From Histoplasma ohiense (Eukaryota > Ascomycota > Eurotiomycetes > Onygenales > Ajellomycetaceae), in the NCBI GenBank assembly GCA_017607445.1, contig JAEVHH010000004.1:5208001-5272000 (forward strand): 64,000 bases of DNA, written 5' to 3'. Of this stretch, positions 33,805-46,087 are shown in pieces. Made by a program: the position numbers and the translations under genes. Under the pieces are notes generated by a model, which was not told the DNA's origin, ran no database searches, and worked only from the letters and a program-made list of their open reading frames with translations. Positions within the stretch are counted from its first letter, which is position 1, and each line of letters opens with the position of its first letter.

Positions 33805-35341
33805 AAAAAATCCTGCTTTTCTCAGGGTACGGTACGGTTTTTTTTTTTATCTCATTAACTACTTTTTTTATTCTTAAACCTGAACCTCACAAACCCACTC
33901 AACCACTCAACCACCCGTACAAACCCCGAGTTACTTGATGATATATATAAGTTTTTTTTCTTCTTTTCTTCCTTTTTTCGTGAAAGTTCGTCCTCAACTC
34001 GATGTTTACCTTGATACTCCTCACCTACCATTATCCCTATTTTCCACTCCGCCATTTCCCCCTTTTCCCCACCCCCCTACCCACTCCCTTGCCCTCCGCG
34101 CCCCCCCAAAGTGAAGAAGTGGCCTATCAGAGAAACGGGTGAGGCTTTGAACGAATTGAGTGAATTGCGTTAGGTTGTTCTTTCAATTTATTTAATTTTG
34201 TTTTTTCCTTTGTTTTCATTGTATCCTTTGCGTTTATGTTTTTTCATTTCTCCTTTATAATATTTTTTTTTTTTTTCATGGCAATTTTGTTTTTCCGTCA
34301 TTTTTTAGTTCTTGTCTTGTTCCTTTTCCCTGTCTCTACATTTTCTTTTACGTGATTTTCATTTTACTCTTGCTCTCTCTGTGTGATTAATTTTTGCTCT
34401 AGCTCCGGTTTATTCATCATTATTACCCTCACTTCTTTCATTATATCTATTATATATACATATATATATATATATGTATATATGTTAAGTTCGCTTTCAT
34501 ATATATCTCACAGATGACACTCTCGCGGCGCAGGTCATACAAACCTCGGTTATTTATTAGGAATCATGGATTCGAATTAATGTTTGTCTCTTCCCTTCGT
34601 CAGTTCTCCATCTCGGAAAGGTATCAGTCATTACGATTACGGAGGGGAGAAAAGATGTGATAGGTCGACTATTCTCCTGGCTGGCGTAGCATTTAGCTGT
34701 AGTTAGAGGAGAAAGCGACGCAGCCACTCTCTGCCTCTTGCTGTCGCTTTGCACTTTGCACGTTTTGCGCGTGTGGGTGCCATTTTCCTTTCCCATTTTT
34801 TTTTTTTTTTTTTTTTGGGGGGGTGGGGGGGGGGCTTCTTGCTATTGATTGATTTCCATCCTCAGTAACTTGAACAATTGAACAGAACGAAAAGTATGTA
34901 AATAGAGGCTCTGCTGTGGCCACAGCTTAGTCATCGTCGCCGTGGGAGAAATCATAACCTCATCTTTTCCTGTTTGGGCTTTTTCCTCCGCCTACGCTTC
35001 CCGTTCGCATCTCCCTCCTATTCTTACACCCAGCATCCGTATCCTTACCAGCCCTCCTCCTCCCGCCGGTCTTTTCATCGCCATTGTTGCCGTCCTGGCT
35101 AGTGGATCATCCTCCTCCCAGCCAACGCCGAGCCCATCCATCCAGCTGCTCCAACCAGTCTCGCACCTCCACCAGGATCCCGCCGCTCCCTGCTGATTAT
35201 ATATATATTTTTACGCCTTCTCCTGCGGGCTACGGGCCATGGAGTGTATTATGCGTCTCTTCTAGCTTCCTCGCTTGCACATCCTATCAAAAAGAATCTC
35301 ACCGGCTCTTCCCTTTACACCCCCTATTTTTTAGTTCGTCG

Positions 35342-35375
<34 letters not shown>

Positions 35376-35736
35376 ACCAGGACAACCTCCTAGCTCCCTA
35401 CGATTCGACCTTGTCTACGATAATCTGCCATTACCCCCTACTACATTTTTTTTTTTAAAAAAAAAAAAAAAACAAATAATAATAAATAAATAAAAGCAAA
35501 GAAAGGAAAAGGAGGCTGCTGCTCACCGCATTTGATCGGGTACTTGAGGTTCCCGCCCGCTGCTTCCCATACGTCCCCTCCCAGGCGGAGAGGATAAATA
35601 TATCAATTTCTAACTAAAAAAAATAAAGAATAAGATAAAAAAAAAAAACCAACTTCTTTCTCTTCTCCTCCTTTGGCGATTAGATCATCGCACCGTATCC
35701 GCTATCAGGCAAGACAATCCACACAGTCAATTTACC
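33621..35736. other. 2.1 kb spacer and long leader upstream of PCT1
   Basis: No gene seen. It holds long T runs (33774-33803, 34801-34817, 35344-35374), an A run (about 35457-35472), a TA-repeat near 34450-34485 and pyrimidine-rich DNA before the PCT1 start. Confidence 0.6.
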
Positions 35737-36369
35737 ATGTCATCTTCCACCAGCAACTCCGGGAAACGAAAACGGAGCTCCTCTCATCTCGCCGCCTCCT
35801 CCATCCCCAAATCCTCCACCACAGACCTTCTCCAGCCGTCCTCCCGCGATGCCTCTGGTGAGGACGCCGATGAACCTACTCCCGCCGCCAACCCCCCAAT
35901 ATCCTCCAAACACAAAAAGTCCGCTCCCTCCATGGACGCCTCGGCCAACCCACCATCCAAACGGCCCCGTACCCGCTCAACCGCAACAGGCAACACTGCG
36001 TCAGCGACACCACACAACGGCACCTCGCCATTCACCCCTTCTACCAACTACAATAAAACCCACGACGTCAGAAACGAAGACCCGGGCGAACCCTCCGAAA
36101 CCACGGAGGAGAGCATTAATATCGAGAAGCGCGTGAAGCGGCATGCTCGGACGCTGTACCGCACACCGAGCCTGGCGGCGACGGTGAGGACTGCATCGGC
36201 GGCATCGGTGGCGGCGCAGCAGGAGCGCCGTATGAAGCCGCCTGAACGCGCGGGGTTGCAGGATCCTGCGGGCTACCATACCAACCCGCCGCCGACGGGA
36301 AGGCCGGTGCGCGTGTATGCGGATGGTGTGTTTGATTTGTTTCATCTTGGGTAAGTTTCGTCTCGTTTT

Positions 36370-36402
<33 letters not shown>

Positions 36403-37891
36403 GATCCCATCTTACTTCCGTTTCCCTTGAGCTTGGGCTTTTCTGCGATGTTTATTTTATTGCCTTTGTCTTCTGTTTGCTTTTTGTTTGGGACGTGAGA
36501 TAATTGATTTGGAATGTTCCTCTTTTTCCATATATATGGTATAGCCACATGCGCCAGCTAGAACAAGCAAAAAAAGCATTCCCTGAAACGTACCTTATCG
36601 TCGGCGTCACGTCTGACCATGAGACGCACAAGCGCAAGGGGTTGACCGTGCTGACCGGCGCCGAGAGGTCGGAGACCGTCCGCCATTGCCGATGGGTTGA
36701 TGAAGTCATCCCTGATTGCCCATGGATCGTCACGCCGGAGTTCCTGGAGAAACATCAAATTGACTACGTCGCCCATGACGATTTGCCATATGGAGCCGCA
36801 GAGGGCGATGACATCTACGCTCCCATCAAGGCGCAGGGCAAGTTCCTTGTTACGCAGCGGACGGAGGGTGTCAGTACGACGGGCATTATTACTCAGTATG
36901 TCTTCTTCTATCTCCTTCCTTCTTCATGTTACATTATATAATATTACTTTCATTTTCTTTGTCTTTTCTGCTCTCTTATTATATCTCTATAACTAACAGA
37001 TTTCTTTTCCCCCAACCCGCAACAGCATCGTCCGCGACTACGAAAAATACATCACCCGCCAACTAAAACGCGGCACCTCGCGCCAAGAACTCAACGTCTC
37101 CTGGCTCAAGAAGAATGAGCTCGATATCAAACGCCACGTCGCCGAGCTGCGCGATAGCATCAAGAATAACTGGTCCGCCACCGGCCAGGAGCTGGGCAAG
37201 GAGCTGCGCCAGTTTTGGCTGAATAGCCGGCCCTCGAGTCCGGCGCGAAACAGCATGGATGGCAGCGTCGGTGGGTTCGGGTTCGGTGGTAATAATCGAG
37301 GGGCAGAGGCCGGCGCTGCCAGTCCCGGGAATCACAATAATAGTAATAGTCATAATGGCTATTTTGGCATTGGGGGCGGGAGTCGAACGCAATTGGGGCG
37401 GTTGGAAATGCCCGGTCGATCTGAGAGCCCGGGGGTTGGCCCAGGGAGGAGCGAGGACTTTGCGACGGGCTATAGCTTAGGGTTGATAGGGGGGGTTAGG
37501 GCTTGGGTGAGTGTTTGCTTTGATGCTCTTTCTCCTCCCGTTCCCTTCTAATTAAAATCCGCACATAACCCACCACCAACACACTCACGCACACACAGCT
37601 ATAAATGTTAACATCCAAGAAATTAAAAAAAAAAATATATAGATGACCCGCAGCCTCACCTCGCTCCATGATACGGACAACCATGCAGACGCCGCACTCT
37701 CCTCACCATCGGGCAGCGATGAGGATCGCGAAAATGGGAATAATAAGCGGAACGCGAGTAGGAATACGTCTGCCCAGCAGCAGCAGCAGCAGCAGCAGGG
37801 GGAGGAGCGCGGACGGACTAAGGAAACTTCCGGTTCTGCTACTGCTAGCGGTAGTGGTAGCGGTGTGGCAGAAGGGTTAACGAGCAGCTGA
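35737..37891 (+). CDS. PCT1: Choline-phosphate cytidylyltransferase
   Basis: Four exons: 35737-36350, 36545-36895, 37026-37506 and 37643-37891 (564 residues). The catalytic nucleotidyltransferase domain starts near residue 190 with VRVYADGVFDLFHLGHMRQL, containing the HxGH motif split by intron 1, and ends with RTEGVSTTGIITQ, the second family signature. IVRDYEKYITRQLKRG and a Lys/Glu amphipathic stretch follow, matching the membrane-sensing helix region of CCT. The enzyme makes CDP-choline from CTP and phosphocholine, the control step of the Kennedy pathway, and cycles between soluble and membrane-bound states. The N-terminus is basic, Ser-rich and carries a probable nuclear signal (GKRKRSS). 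The C-terminus is Gly/Asn/Ser-rich with poly-Gln. Retaining intron 3 would end the protein 15 codons later. Confidence 0.94.
36372..36401. repeat. Poly-T run in PCT1 intron 1
   Basis: About 30 consecutive T residues shortly after the 5' splice site. Confidence 0.95.
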
Positions 37892-38239
37892 ATCGCAGGA
37901 CTTCATTTAATACTCAGCTCTTCGTCGGGGACATGTGCACCCCAACCCCCCCCCTCTGTTATTCTTCTATGTACGAAGTGCTCTACACGAGTCTTTCGCT
38001 TTAATATAGGTGGACGGGTGGATGGAATGGGAAAATAAGTTATTTTTTACTTTTTATTTTTTTTTATTTTGAAAAACAAAACAAAAGGGGGGAGGATGGA
38101 ACTTAACCAAAAAAAAAATAACGAGAGATCGAAGGAGTGAGAGAAAGAGAGAGGACGTGCATAGTTAATTATAATGGAATGGAATGGTTTTTATCTTTCG
38201 TATATCATTATGAATAGTTATAAAATATAATTCTTAGAA

Positions 38240-38271
<32 letters not shown>

Positions 38272-38449
38272 CTAGGGAAATAAACGTTCAATTTTCTTTT
38301 GTCTATTGTTCCGGTTTATATGTATTTATAAGGAATCGAATGTGTATAGCTTTATAAAATCGTAACCCTCCCCCTTTTCCCACAAATGGGATGGATGAGG
38401 CTTGTTCTTTCGGGGGTTCAAACGGCTATTTCCAATTCCAATCCCAGTC
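37892..38449. other. Convergent 3' spacer PCT1/transporter
   Basis: 558 bases, AT-rich, with a TA dinucleotide run at about 38245-38270. No gene seen. Confidence 0.6.
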
Positions 38450-40415
38450 TCAACCATCATCACCATTGTCAATACCTCTATCAGAATCACAATCGTAATC
38501 ATAATAATCATAATCATCATCATCATCATCGTCATCATCAACATAACCTGCCAAAAGCCCCGTCCCCTCCCCCGCCTCCGCCAACCTCGCATCCTCGATA
38601 TTCCAAGATTGCGCATGTCTGGACTGTCGTCCTCGTGAAACCCAACTGCCATCCCCATCCCCATCCCCATTTTCTCCTCCCACCCCCTGACCCTCAACAA
38701 CAGCGTACTCATCCGCACCAGCGCCAGAACCAACGTCTTTCCTCCGCTCCTTCACCAAAGCAACGTACATCGCACTCGCCAAAATGATCATCGACCCAGC
38801 CAAGCTAACCGGCGACAGCGTCGCATTGAACACCACCTTATCATACAACACCGCAAAGAGCATCTGCGTATACACCATGGTTGTCGCCCTGGAGCCGTGC
38901 GTGGACGGCTTCGCAATCTCTTCTTTCTTCACTTCTTCATCCCGCCGCCGCCGCCCTCCTCCCCCCCCGCACCCTTTCATCACTCACTACCTCGCCGACC
39001 TGGGCCCCCACCGCCCCCTCCTGCTCTACGTCCGCAGCTATATCCAGACCAACACCCAAAAAGCCTCCTACCTCCTTCTCCCCGTCTCCCGTAGCCGACG
39101 GGGGAGGCACGTACGACAACCCCGCCGTTAGCAAAAATTGCAACAGAAACCCGCACGCCCCAAGGCCCAGCAGGAGCAGAAGCTCCGCCATGTTGCCGGG
39201 AAGGCGGAAGTTGATGCCGGGTATCAGCGCGACGGCCAGCAGCGAGATGATCGTGGTTAGGCCGCTGAAATACGTGACGCTGACGAGCGGGTGGGCGCGC
39301 TTGCCGATGACGCGGATGGAGGTGTACGCGGCCGTCGCACCGATGACGCCTAGGAGCGCGGCGAGAATGCCGAGGGTGCGTTTGTAGGCGTCGTCTGCTG
39401 AGCCTGCTGAGCCTGCTGAGCCTGCTGAGCCTGCTGCTGCTGCTGCTGCTGCCGTTGCTGTTGCTGAGCTCGCTTCAACGTCCGTTGATGACCATGAAGA
39501 AGACGATGCGGATACGTACGAAGAGCCACGAAACAACGACGCCGGCCGTGCAATTAGCACAACGCCCAGCAGCGACGCTAGCGCCGCCACCTGCTGTCTG
39601 CGCGTGAAGGTCTCGTTGGGCATGGTTAGCGAGCAGGCGTAGCAGCAGCCGATGGGGGCTAGGAAGGTGAGCACGGTGGCTTCCGAGAGGGCGAGGTGGA
39701 GCAGCGAGCTGTACAGGCCGAAGACGCCGAAGAAGCCGCTGATGCCGCGGAGGAAGAGGAGGGGCCGGATCGGGCGGACGCCAAAGGGGTGTGGGACGCG
39801 GGCGTAGAGCATGTAGAGGAGGCTGAGGAGGACGGTGATGCCCATGCGCGCGAAGAGGATCTGTGAGGGGATGTTGTCAGATTGTTTGTTTCCCTTCTCT
39901 TTTTTTTCTTTTTTGAAGGTTCTTCATTGGGGGGGGGGGGCGGGGTAGAACGATCATGTCATGATATATTATCATTTATCAAAGAGTGTACATATAAGAA
40001 AGAAGAGACGACGACGAAAAAAAGACACAGTATCACAAACCTGAAACGGATGCATTCCTTTCCCATGACTCCCATCTAATTGAAGAGTGCGGGTCATGAC
40101 GTTCATCGACGCGCCGAAGAACTGAGCCAGCATTACCATGAGCATCCCCTTGCTCATGAGCCAGGATTGCCAGAGCTTGCGGCGCCATGATTGCACACGG
40201 CTCCCCTTGTTGCTGCGTGGGGGACTGGGTGGTTCGGAACCGGTTGGCGGAGTGCGTTGGAGGGGCGGAGCTTGAGAACGGGATACATCATCATTCGTTT
40301 TATTCTCCGGATGAATATGACAGGGCATGATGCAGTCAGGATGCGCACAGGCTGAGGGAGCAACTCCATCGTGTTCTCTGGCGCCCTCTCCCCGCGAAGT
40401 TTGTCCACCAGTCAT
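38450..40415 (-). CDS. EamA/DMT-type multi-pass membrane protein
   Basis: Exon 1 is 40415-40041 and exon 2 begins at 39860 (HPFQ|ILFARMGITVLLS). The frame stays open to a GTAGGA donor near 39072. A second intron must then be removed before the frame that reads HGSRATTMVYTQMLFAVLYD and ends at 38450; its acceptor is not resolved (about 38900-38985). Hydrophobic segments include MLMVMLAQFFGASMNVM, GITVLLSLLYMLY, LRGISGFFGVFGLYSSL, ATVLTFLAPIGCCYACSL, TLGILAALLGVIGATAAY, TTIISLLAVALI, LLLLGLGACGFLLQFLL and SLAGSMIILASAMYVAL, consistent with the ten-helix drug/metabolite transporter fold (SLC35G-like). Substrate unknown. The C-terminus ends in an Asp/Tyr-rich tail; a GSA repeat sits in a loop. 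Model confidence is lower around the second intron. Confidence 0.8.
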
Positions 40416-41614
40416 GATTATTTATCTATCTTCCTTCTCTCTGTGCGTATTGCCCATCAACAGGGCCCTTTAAGGGTTGTTGGATAGATGAACACCCTGC
40501 GAAGCACTCTTGTGGGCGGGCAAGTTGTTCCCGGAAGATAGGTCGTGGAGTTTCTTCTTCCTTTTTATCTTTTTTTTTTCCTTTTCTTTTCTTTTTTTTT
40601 TTTCAACTGCAAATTGTCCTTTTGAAGAATATTTATGTTCATAGAGCGGTCTATGCGCCGGGCACAACGCACAGGAAACTAAAATCCGCACGAGAGGGGA
40701 GACTTCATCCCCTCCATTTTCCTCAGCGGGAGAGCTAACCAGAGAGACAGAGCAAGAGAGAGAGAGAAAAGGAAAAGCCGAGTCGCATATAAAATACACT
40801 CGAAGACTCGGCGGGGAGAGAGGCGCCCTATTTAGTGCAATACATCCACGGCTAGCAACAAGGAGGAACATGGGGCCTGTACCCTGCATCGGTGAACAGT
40901 TGAACGTCGATTAGACGAGGAATATGCGTATGGCGCATCGATTCATTGTTTGAATTATAGGCAGCATTTAAGCTCGGATTCAACCAGCCAGCCGGCTTCT
41001 GAGGTTTTTTGTTATTCAGATATCTATCAGCTATATGAGATCACGTCTGTGCAAGATGCGCCCACCACGGCTCCACCGCAGCACGTAACTAGAAGGTCAG
41101 CCGTGGATGCAAGCTTGCAACGACATTTAAAAATTAATATGCACGGGCGGAATACTAATATCCTCGGATATTGCTTTCCAAGGAAGTGTGCTTTGACCCT
41201 CGTTATCGGGCTTCTGCATAGTTATTTGGAGGCGGGGAACATGGGCCCTCTGGTTCAGATTGGAATAAAAAAGCAAAAGAAGAGGAAGAAAGGCAAAAGG
41301 CGTAGGGAGTTCACAGCTCAACGACAGGCTCTCGCTGTGGTAAGGTCTCCTGGTCTCATGGATGAGCATTGGGCGGAGTATGTATTCTGAAATATTCTGG
41401 TGGGATCTAATTACAGAGTGGCTGATAATTTATTTACTCGAGTAGTAAAAATGATGGCGGTTGATGAGACCAAAATGTATTGCGTCGTGGCATACGGCTA
41501 TAAATATAGTTGTGCAAGGTAATAAACTAACTGGGAGGATTTCCCTGGAGGGTATATCATGAGTACTCTTGAAGGGAAAGGACAAATGCCGCCCCATTAA
41601 CACGGCAAGCAAAT
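40416..41614. other. Spacer between transporter start and UTP25 end
   Basis: 1.2 kb, presumably the promoter and leader of the transporter plus the UTP25 3' end. The longest plus-strand frame (40950-41390) begins at TTG and has no recognisable domain. Confidence 0.5.
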
Positions 41615-44040
41615 TCATACAAAAGTAAACGTATCTCCTCCTTTCTCAATTAGCATGTTTCCCAACCTTTTTGTTCCAACGATCCGCTCCATTTTCAAAG
41701 CATCCCACTTTGAGAATAGCGCTCGAACTCCACCCTCCGCTGCCTCCGCTGCCCCTGCTGGATCCAAGCCCAGGAAACCTACAATCTCCGCCCAGAAAAC
41801 AGGGTTCTCCGGAACACCATACATAATCACCCTCTTCACTCCCCGGATTTGGTAACGGCGGAAATGGTGGGTTCGTTCCGTGTAGAGCAGGGCCGAGTGG
41901 CGGCCGCTGAAGAAATGTGTGCGTGCGCGAGCCACATCACGTACAGAGGTGTATTCCGATATGGCGCCGAAAGAGAGGTTTTCCGTCTGCGACGAGGTTG
42001 CAAGGTAGTTGCGGACACGGACAAAGTCTAGGTAAGATGGGATGAAGATTAAAGTCCCCGATGCACTGGGGTTCCCTCTGCCGCCCGTCGAGCTACGGAC
42101 GAGAGGCGACAGTACAGCATTTGTAAAGTACTTGAAGCGGTTTTCGGGATCGTTTACGGGCGAGGTGGAATCAAAGCGCGAGAAAGTCTGCTTGACTGGG
42201 ACGGGCAGCGGTAGGTCCAGGATAGCACCTGCGTATGTGGGAGTAATTTTGAGTTTGCCAGCCGTGTTCTGCATCTGGGATGAGAACAGGGCGTTTATTT
42301 CAGGGGTAATGAAGGATGAGAAAACAAGTGTTTGGCGGACGTATTTGGCCTGGCCATCTAGGTACCAGTTGCAAACGCGGCTGAAATCACAGCCATGGGA
42401 TTCCTTCGGTTGAAGGTTTAAGTGTGAGAAAACGTATTCAACATGTTCCCAGTTCTGCATTAGAAGGGCATCTGCTTGATCGACAATTGCCACTTCGATT
42501 GACGAAAGGAAATCGAAGTCTTGCTTTTTACTACTGTAACATTTTGGCAAGGCCATGGTCAGTTTGTTGGTCTCGAATGGACATTGCGGGCGTATTCTTA
42601 CATACTCTTCTTTATCCATAACCATCCTGAGACCAAGCGGGCTCGCCAGGATCATGTCAGAATTATAGAAGTGCGAGAAGTATTTGATGGTTTTTCGCGT
42701 AAACTTCAGCCCTAGCCTGAACATATCATCGTCGTTCCCACCAAACAACTCTCGAAAGTCGTCGGGTTTGTTTTCCCACGATTTATCGTCAGCAGCAGAG
42801 AAGGTATCGTAGAACTTGGTTTTATTTTCTTGCTGCTCTGCGTGATATAATTTCGTTATAGATTCCATAACTCGAACACACGCCTGTCGAGTGGGCAAGA
42901 TGATCAACACCTTGGGGCGAGTAAAGCCTTGGTCTCGTAGCTCCAGATCCTGGTCAGGCACCTTTTGTGAACGGGAGTTGTTTTTCAATACCCTGTCTCG
43001 AGTTTTGAGTATATGGTTTAGGACATGAAGACAGTAGAGATCTCGGAACCTTGCTGAGTTGGATAACGTTCGGGCCCCGAAAAGGAGGTCTTGGTAGCCG
43101 AAAATGCTAGGGGCAAGGCTCGACGAAAGGCTGTCAAATTTAGTGATGTGGTCTCTTGAATGGATAGCAAGTTTTTGTTTCAGCTATAGGGAATATTAGC
43201 TTGATGACTTTTTGCATGCTTAGGGTGTGGTGCATACCTTCAAACTCTGGAGCCCATGGACAGGAGCAGGAAGTTGCACTGTATCCCCACCAGTATCTGG
43301 ATGGCTGAACACAAGCCTGAATCTGCCTGGAAGTTCGCTTTTATGTGACAGCCAGCCCTTTGAAGAGATGGCTTTTATATTTAGTGAGAGCGATGAACTA
43401 TCTACAGTTGAAAAATGAGTTTCAAATGGATCCGTTGCTGGACGAAGGTTGTTAGAATACGGAAGTATATTTTAGGTAGAAAATAACATACTGTCGTTCT
43501 CGTCTCCAGAATCTCCGGCTTCAATCTCCTCCGCAGCTACATCTGCCGGATCCTCGATCTCATCATCATCTGTGATCTCCGGCTCGGACAAGCCAGCTTC
43601 ATCATGAAGCTCATCCTGCTCTTCAACTTGAATCTCAGTTTTCTTGGAATTGTGGTCGACTTTCCGTCTTTTTCGAGCAGGTCCATTTGTATCCTGGCTA
43701 GTGTTGAACAACTGTAATAATGTGTTGTACGGCTTCTCCATTTTTTCCCCTTCACCGTCAGCGTCGTAGTCGTCATCGCTGTCTGACGACAGCTCATCAA
43801 TTAGCGGGCTCTCTGCCTCTGCGTCACTCCCAGATAAGCCATCATCACTGGAGGCAGTTTCATGGCTGAGTTATATCAGTTATTGCCTTGTAGAAATTGG
43901 AAAGAAAAAGAAACCTACTTGTTTTTTTCTACCCTGGAAGCTTCGAAAGCCGGACGGCCGCCGCGCTGCCTTTTTCCACGAGCCCCTCTAGCGCCTCGAG
44001 AATTAGAAGACCTGCTGCCTTTCCCACGCGGTGCGGCCAT
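41615..44040 (-). CDS. UTP25: U3 snoRNA-associated protein Utp25
   Basis: Four exons: 44040-43919, 43865-43492, 43437-43238 and 43183-41615 (754 residues). It starts MAAPRGKGSRSSNSRG, then an acidic Ser/Asp/Glu region, then TTDPFETHFS and W-containing sequence typical of Utp25. The C-terminal two thirds form the helicase-like fold of the Utp25/DEF family: FGYQDLLFGARTLSNSARFR, RPKVLIILPTRQACVRVME, YNSDMILASPLGLRMVMDKE, EVAIVDQADALLMQNWEHV, GTLIFIPSYLDFVRVRNYL. A classical Walker A is absent, as in the family, so ATPase activity is not expected. Utp25 joins the small-subunit processome in the nucleolus for 18S rRNA maturation. It shares a 258-base divergent promoter with eIF3f. Confidence 0.94.
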
Positions 44041-44298
44041 CTTGTAATCGGTAGCCGGGCGCTTTAAGGGCTGCTGTGCATTGTGCTGTTGCTGTCTTTG
44101 TACTGATGCGCATCTTTTTTTCTCAGAAGGTTGGCGGATCTTATCTTATCTTAGTGTGAAATCTCGTCTTGGGTCCGCACACACAATTTGAGCCTCATTT
44201 GACCACCGCAACAGCAACTCTCCACGCCAACGAGACACCTCCCACCGCCGATACTGACGCTTGTGGCTGGGATCAAATTACAGATACAATTGCCCAGC
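44041..44298. promoter_or_regulatory. Compact bidirectional promoter UTP25/eIF3f
   Basis: 258 bases between opposed start codons of a ribosome-assembly gene and a translation-initiation gene. No individual site is assigned. Confidence 0.55.
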
Positions 44299-45488
44299 AT
44301 GGCTGATACCGATTCATTTCTCCATCTTTCGCGGCCTCTGGGACCGGCCCTGGTTGGCGCTCAAGCCTCCACCGCCCCTCTTAATGTTGTGATACAACCA
44401 CAAGTAAGCATACAACTCCTCCTGAGAAAATCGAAGATTATTATAGCATGCTAATACATTTATAGGCAATTTTTTCAATCCTCGATCATTCCCTTCGTCG
44501 CAATGCAGACCAGGAGCGGGTCATTGGTACTCTACTGGGGACCCGATCCGAGGATGGCACTGAAGTTGAGATCCGCTCCTGTTTCGCCGTCGGGCACACG
44601 GAAACAACCGACCAGGTCGAGGTTGATATGGAATACCAGAAGCAAATGCTTGCGCTACACTTGAAAGCTAATCCAAAGGAAGTTCTTGTGGGTTGGTACG
44701 CGACATCCTCAGAACTGAACACGTTCTCTGCGCTCATCCAGAATTTTTATGGCGGTTCAGGAGATGGAACATGGCCTCACCCAGCCGTACATTTAACCGT
44801 GTCTACGGCCCCAGGGAAGGATATTGAGACTAGGACATACATCTCAGCGCCAGTGGGTGTGACAGCGGAAAGAGCCGCTGACAGCGCCGCATTCATACCT
44901 GTGCCTTATGAAATTAGATATGGCGACGCTGAGAAGAATGGCTTGGAGGCGATCGCTGCCGCAAGAGATAGCGAAAATAGGACAGCTAATCTGTTCACGG
45001 ATATTGAGGCGCTAGAAAAAGCCATCGAGGATGTTTTGGGCATGATCGATCGAGTATCGAAATACGTCGAGTCTGTGATGGATGAGGAAGCCCCCGCTTC
45101 CACGGCGCTTGGACAATTCCTTCTTAATGCTCTCGCTTTGGCTCCAAAAGTTAACCCTGCTGATATTGAAAATGACTTGTGCGCTCTCTTCCTTTCCACT
45201 CCGATTTGTCTATTCATTGTTCGGAACTAACAACTACTCTGTGTTCGCAGTAATAACCACATCCAAGATGTCCTTGTGGTTTCGTATCTTGCCAACACCA
45301 TTCGCACACAAATGGAACTTTCCAACCGATTAGCCACTGCACAACTCACCCTTGGTGGCGAGAGTACGGGAGCCGCCGCCGCAGGCGGCGCAGCTGGAGA
45401 AACAGGAGGACAGCGAAGCGGTCGTGGTGGTGGCCGGGGACGGGGTGGCCAGCAACGAAATCAAGAACGCGTTGCAATCGAAGCATAG
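44299..45488 (+). CDS. eIF3f: Translation initiation factor eIF3 subunit f
   Basis: Three exons: 44299-44403, 44466-45178 and 45251-45488 (351 residues). The MPN/Mov34 domain covers about residues 28-165 (VVIQPQAIFSILDHSLRR, VIGTLLGTRSEDGTEVEI, EVLVGWYATSSELN). The catalytic JAMM motif (HxHP...D) is absent, as in all eIF3f, so the domain is structural. The C-terminal helices (GQFLLNALALAPKVNPADIE, DVLVVSYLANTIRTQMELSN) form the eIF3 octamer helical bundle. The protein acts in the eIF3 complex on the 40S subunit. The tail is a Gly/Arg-rich GGGRGRGG stretch seen in fungal homologues. The exon 2/3 join is inferred with phase TT|T (Phe). Confidence 0.95.
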
Positions 45489-46087
45489 CGGAAAACTTAA
45501 TACATGCAATTGTATGAAATTGCGACGAAAAAAATATTAACTTGCGTCTAATGGTTCATCATTCAAGAGTATATTCTTACTTCTATCTCCCTCGGGATGT
45601 AGTCAGCGGATATGGCTTGCCCCCCGATTTTACCATACAGTCGCAGGGTTGCTCGGGTTGGGGCAAATGCAAGGCGTCATTGGAGTCGTTTTATTGGAAT
45701 CTATTTCATCTTTCGCTGCTCATCTTCTTTTGTTCATGTAGTTCGCCTTTTACGGCCACCTTTACCAGTTTATTCTCAAAGAAGATAAAAGGGCATTGTT
45801 ATCTTAGTAAGCGACAATGAACCGATGGATAGCTCGTCAATGGTGGAATAGGAAAGATGAGATACCTATGACGCGTATAGAATTTTAAATTAGACTTAAC
45901 TTCATCACTTCATTGAAGCGTGTTTGAATACTATACGTGGTAAGAAAGATACTGAAGGTTGTTGAAGTCCGCTATCTTGAACCCAGCAGCCTGATAAGAG
46001 TAAAAATCCATCCTTGCTCCAAACGCCATTGCAATGCAAATATAAAAACCGAAACATCTAAATAAATATGCGAAATAACACATCACA
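45489..46087. other. Convergent 3' spacer eIF3f/TAF13
   Basis: 599 bases; no gene or notable repeat seen. Confidence 0.55.

Noticed and set aside
40950..41390. 146-codon plus-strand frame between the transporter and UTP25
   Set aside because: It starts at TTG, has no domain, and ends in a Lys/Arg-rich run; not enough to call a gene.
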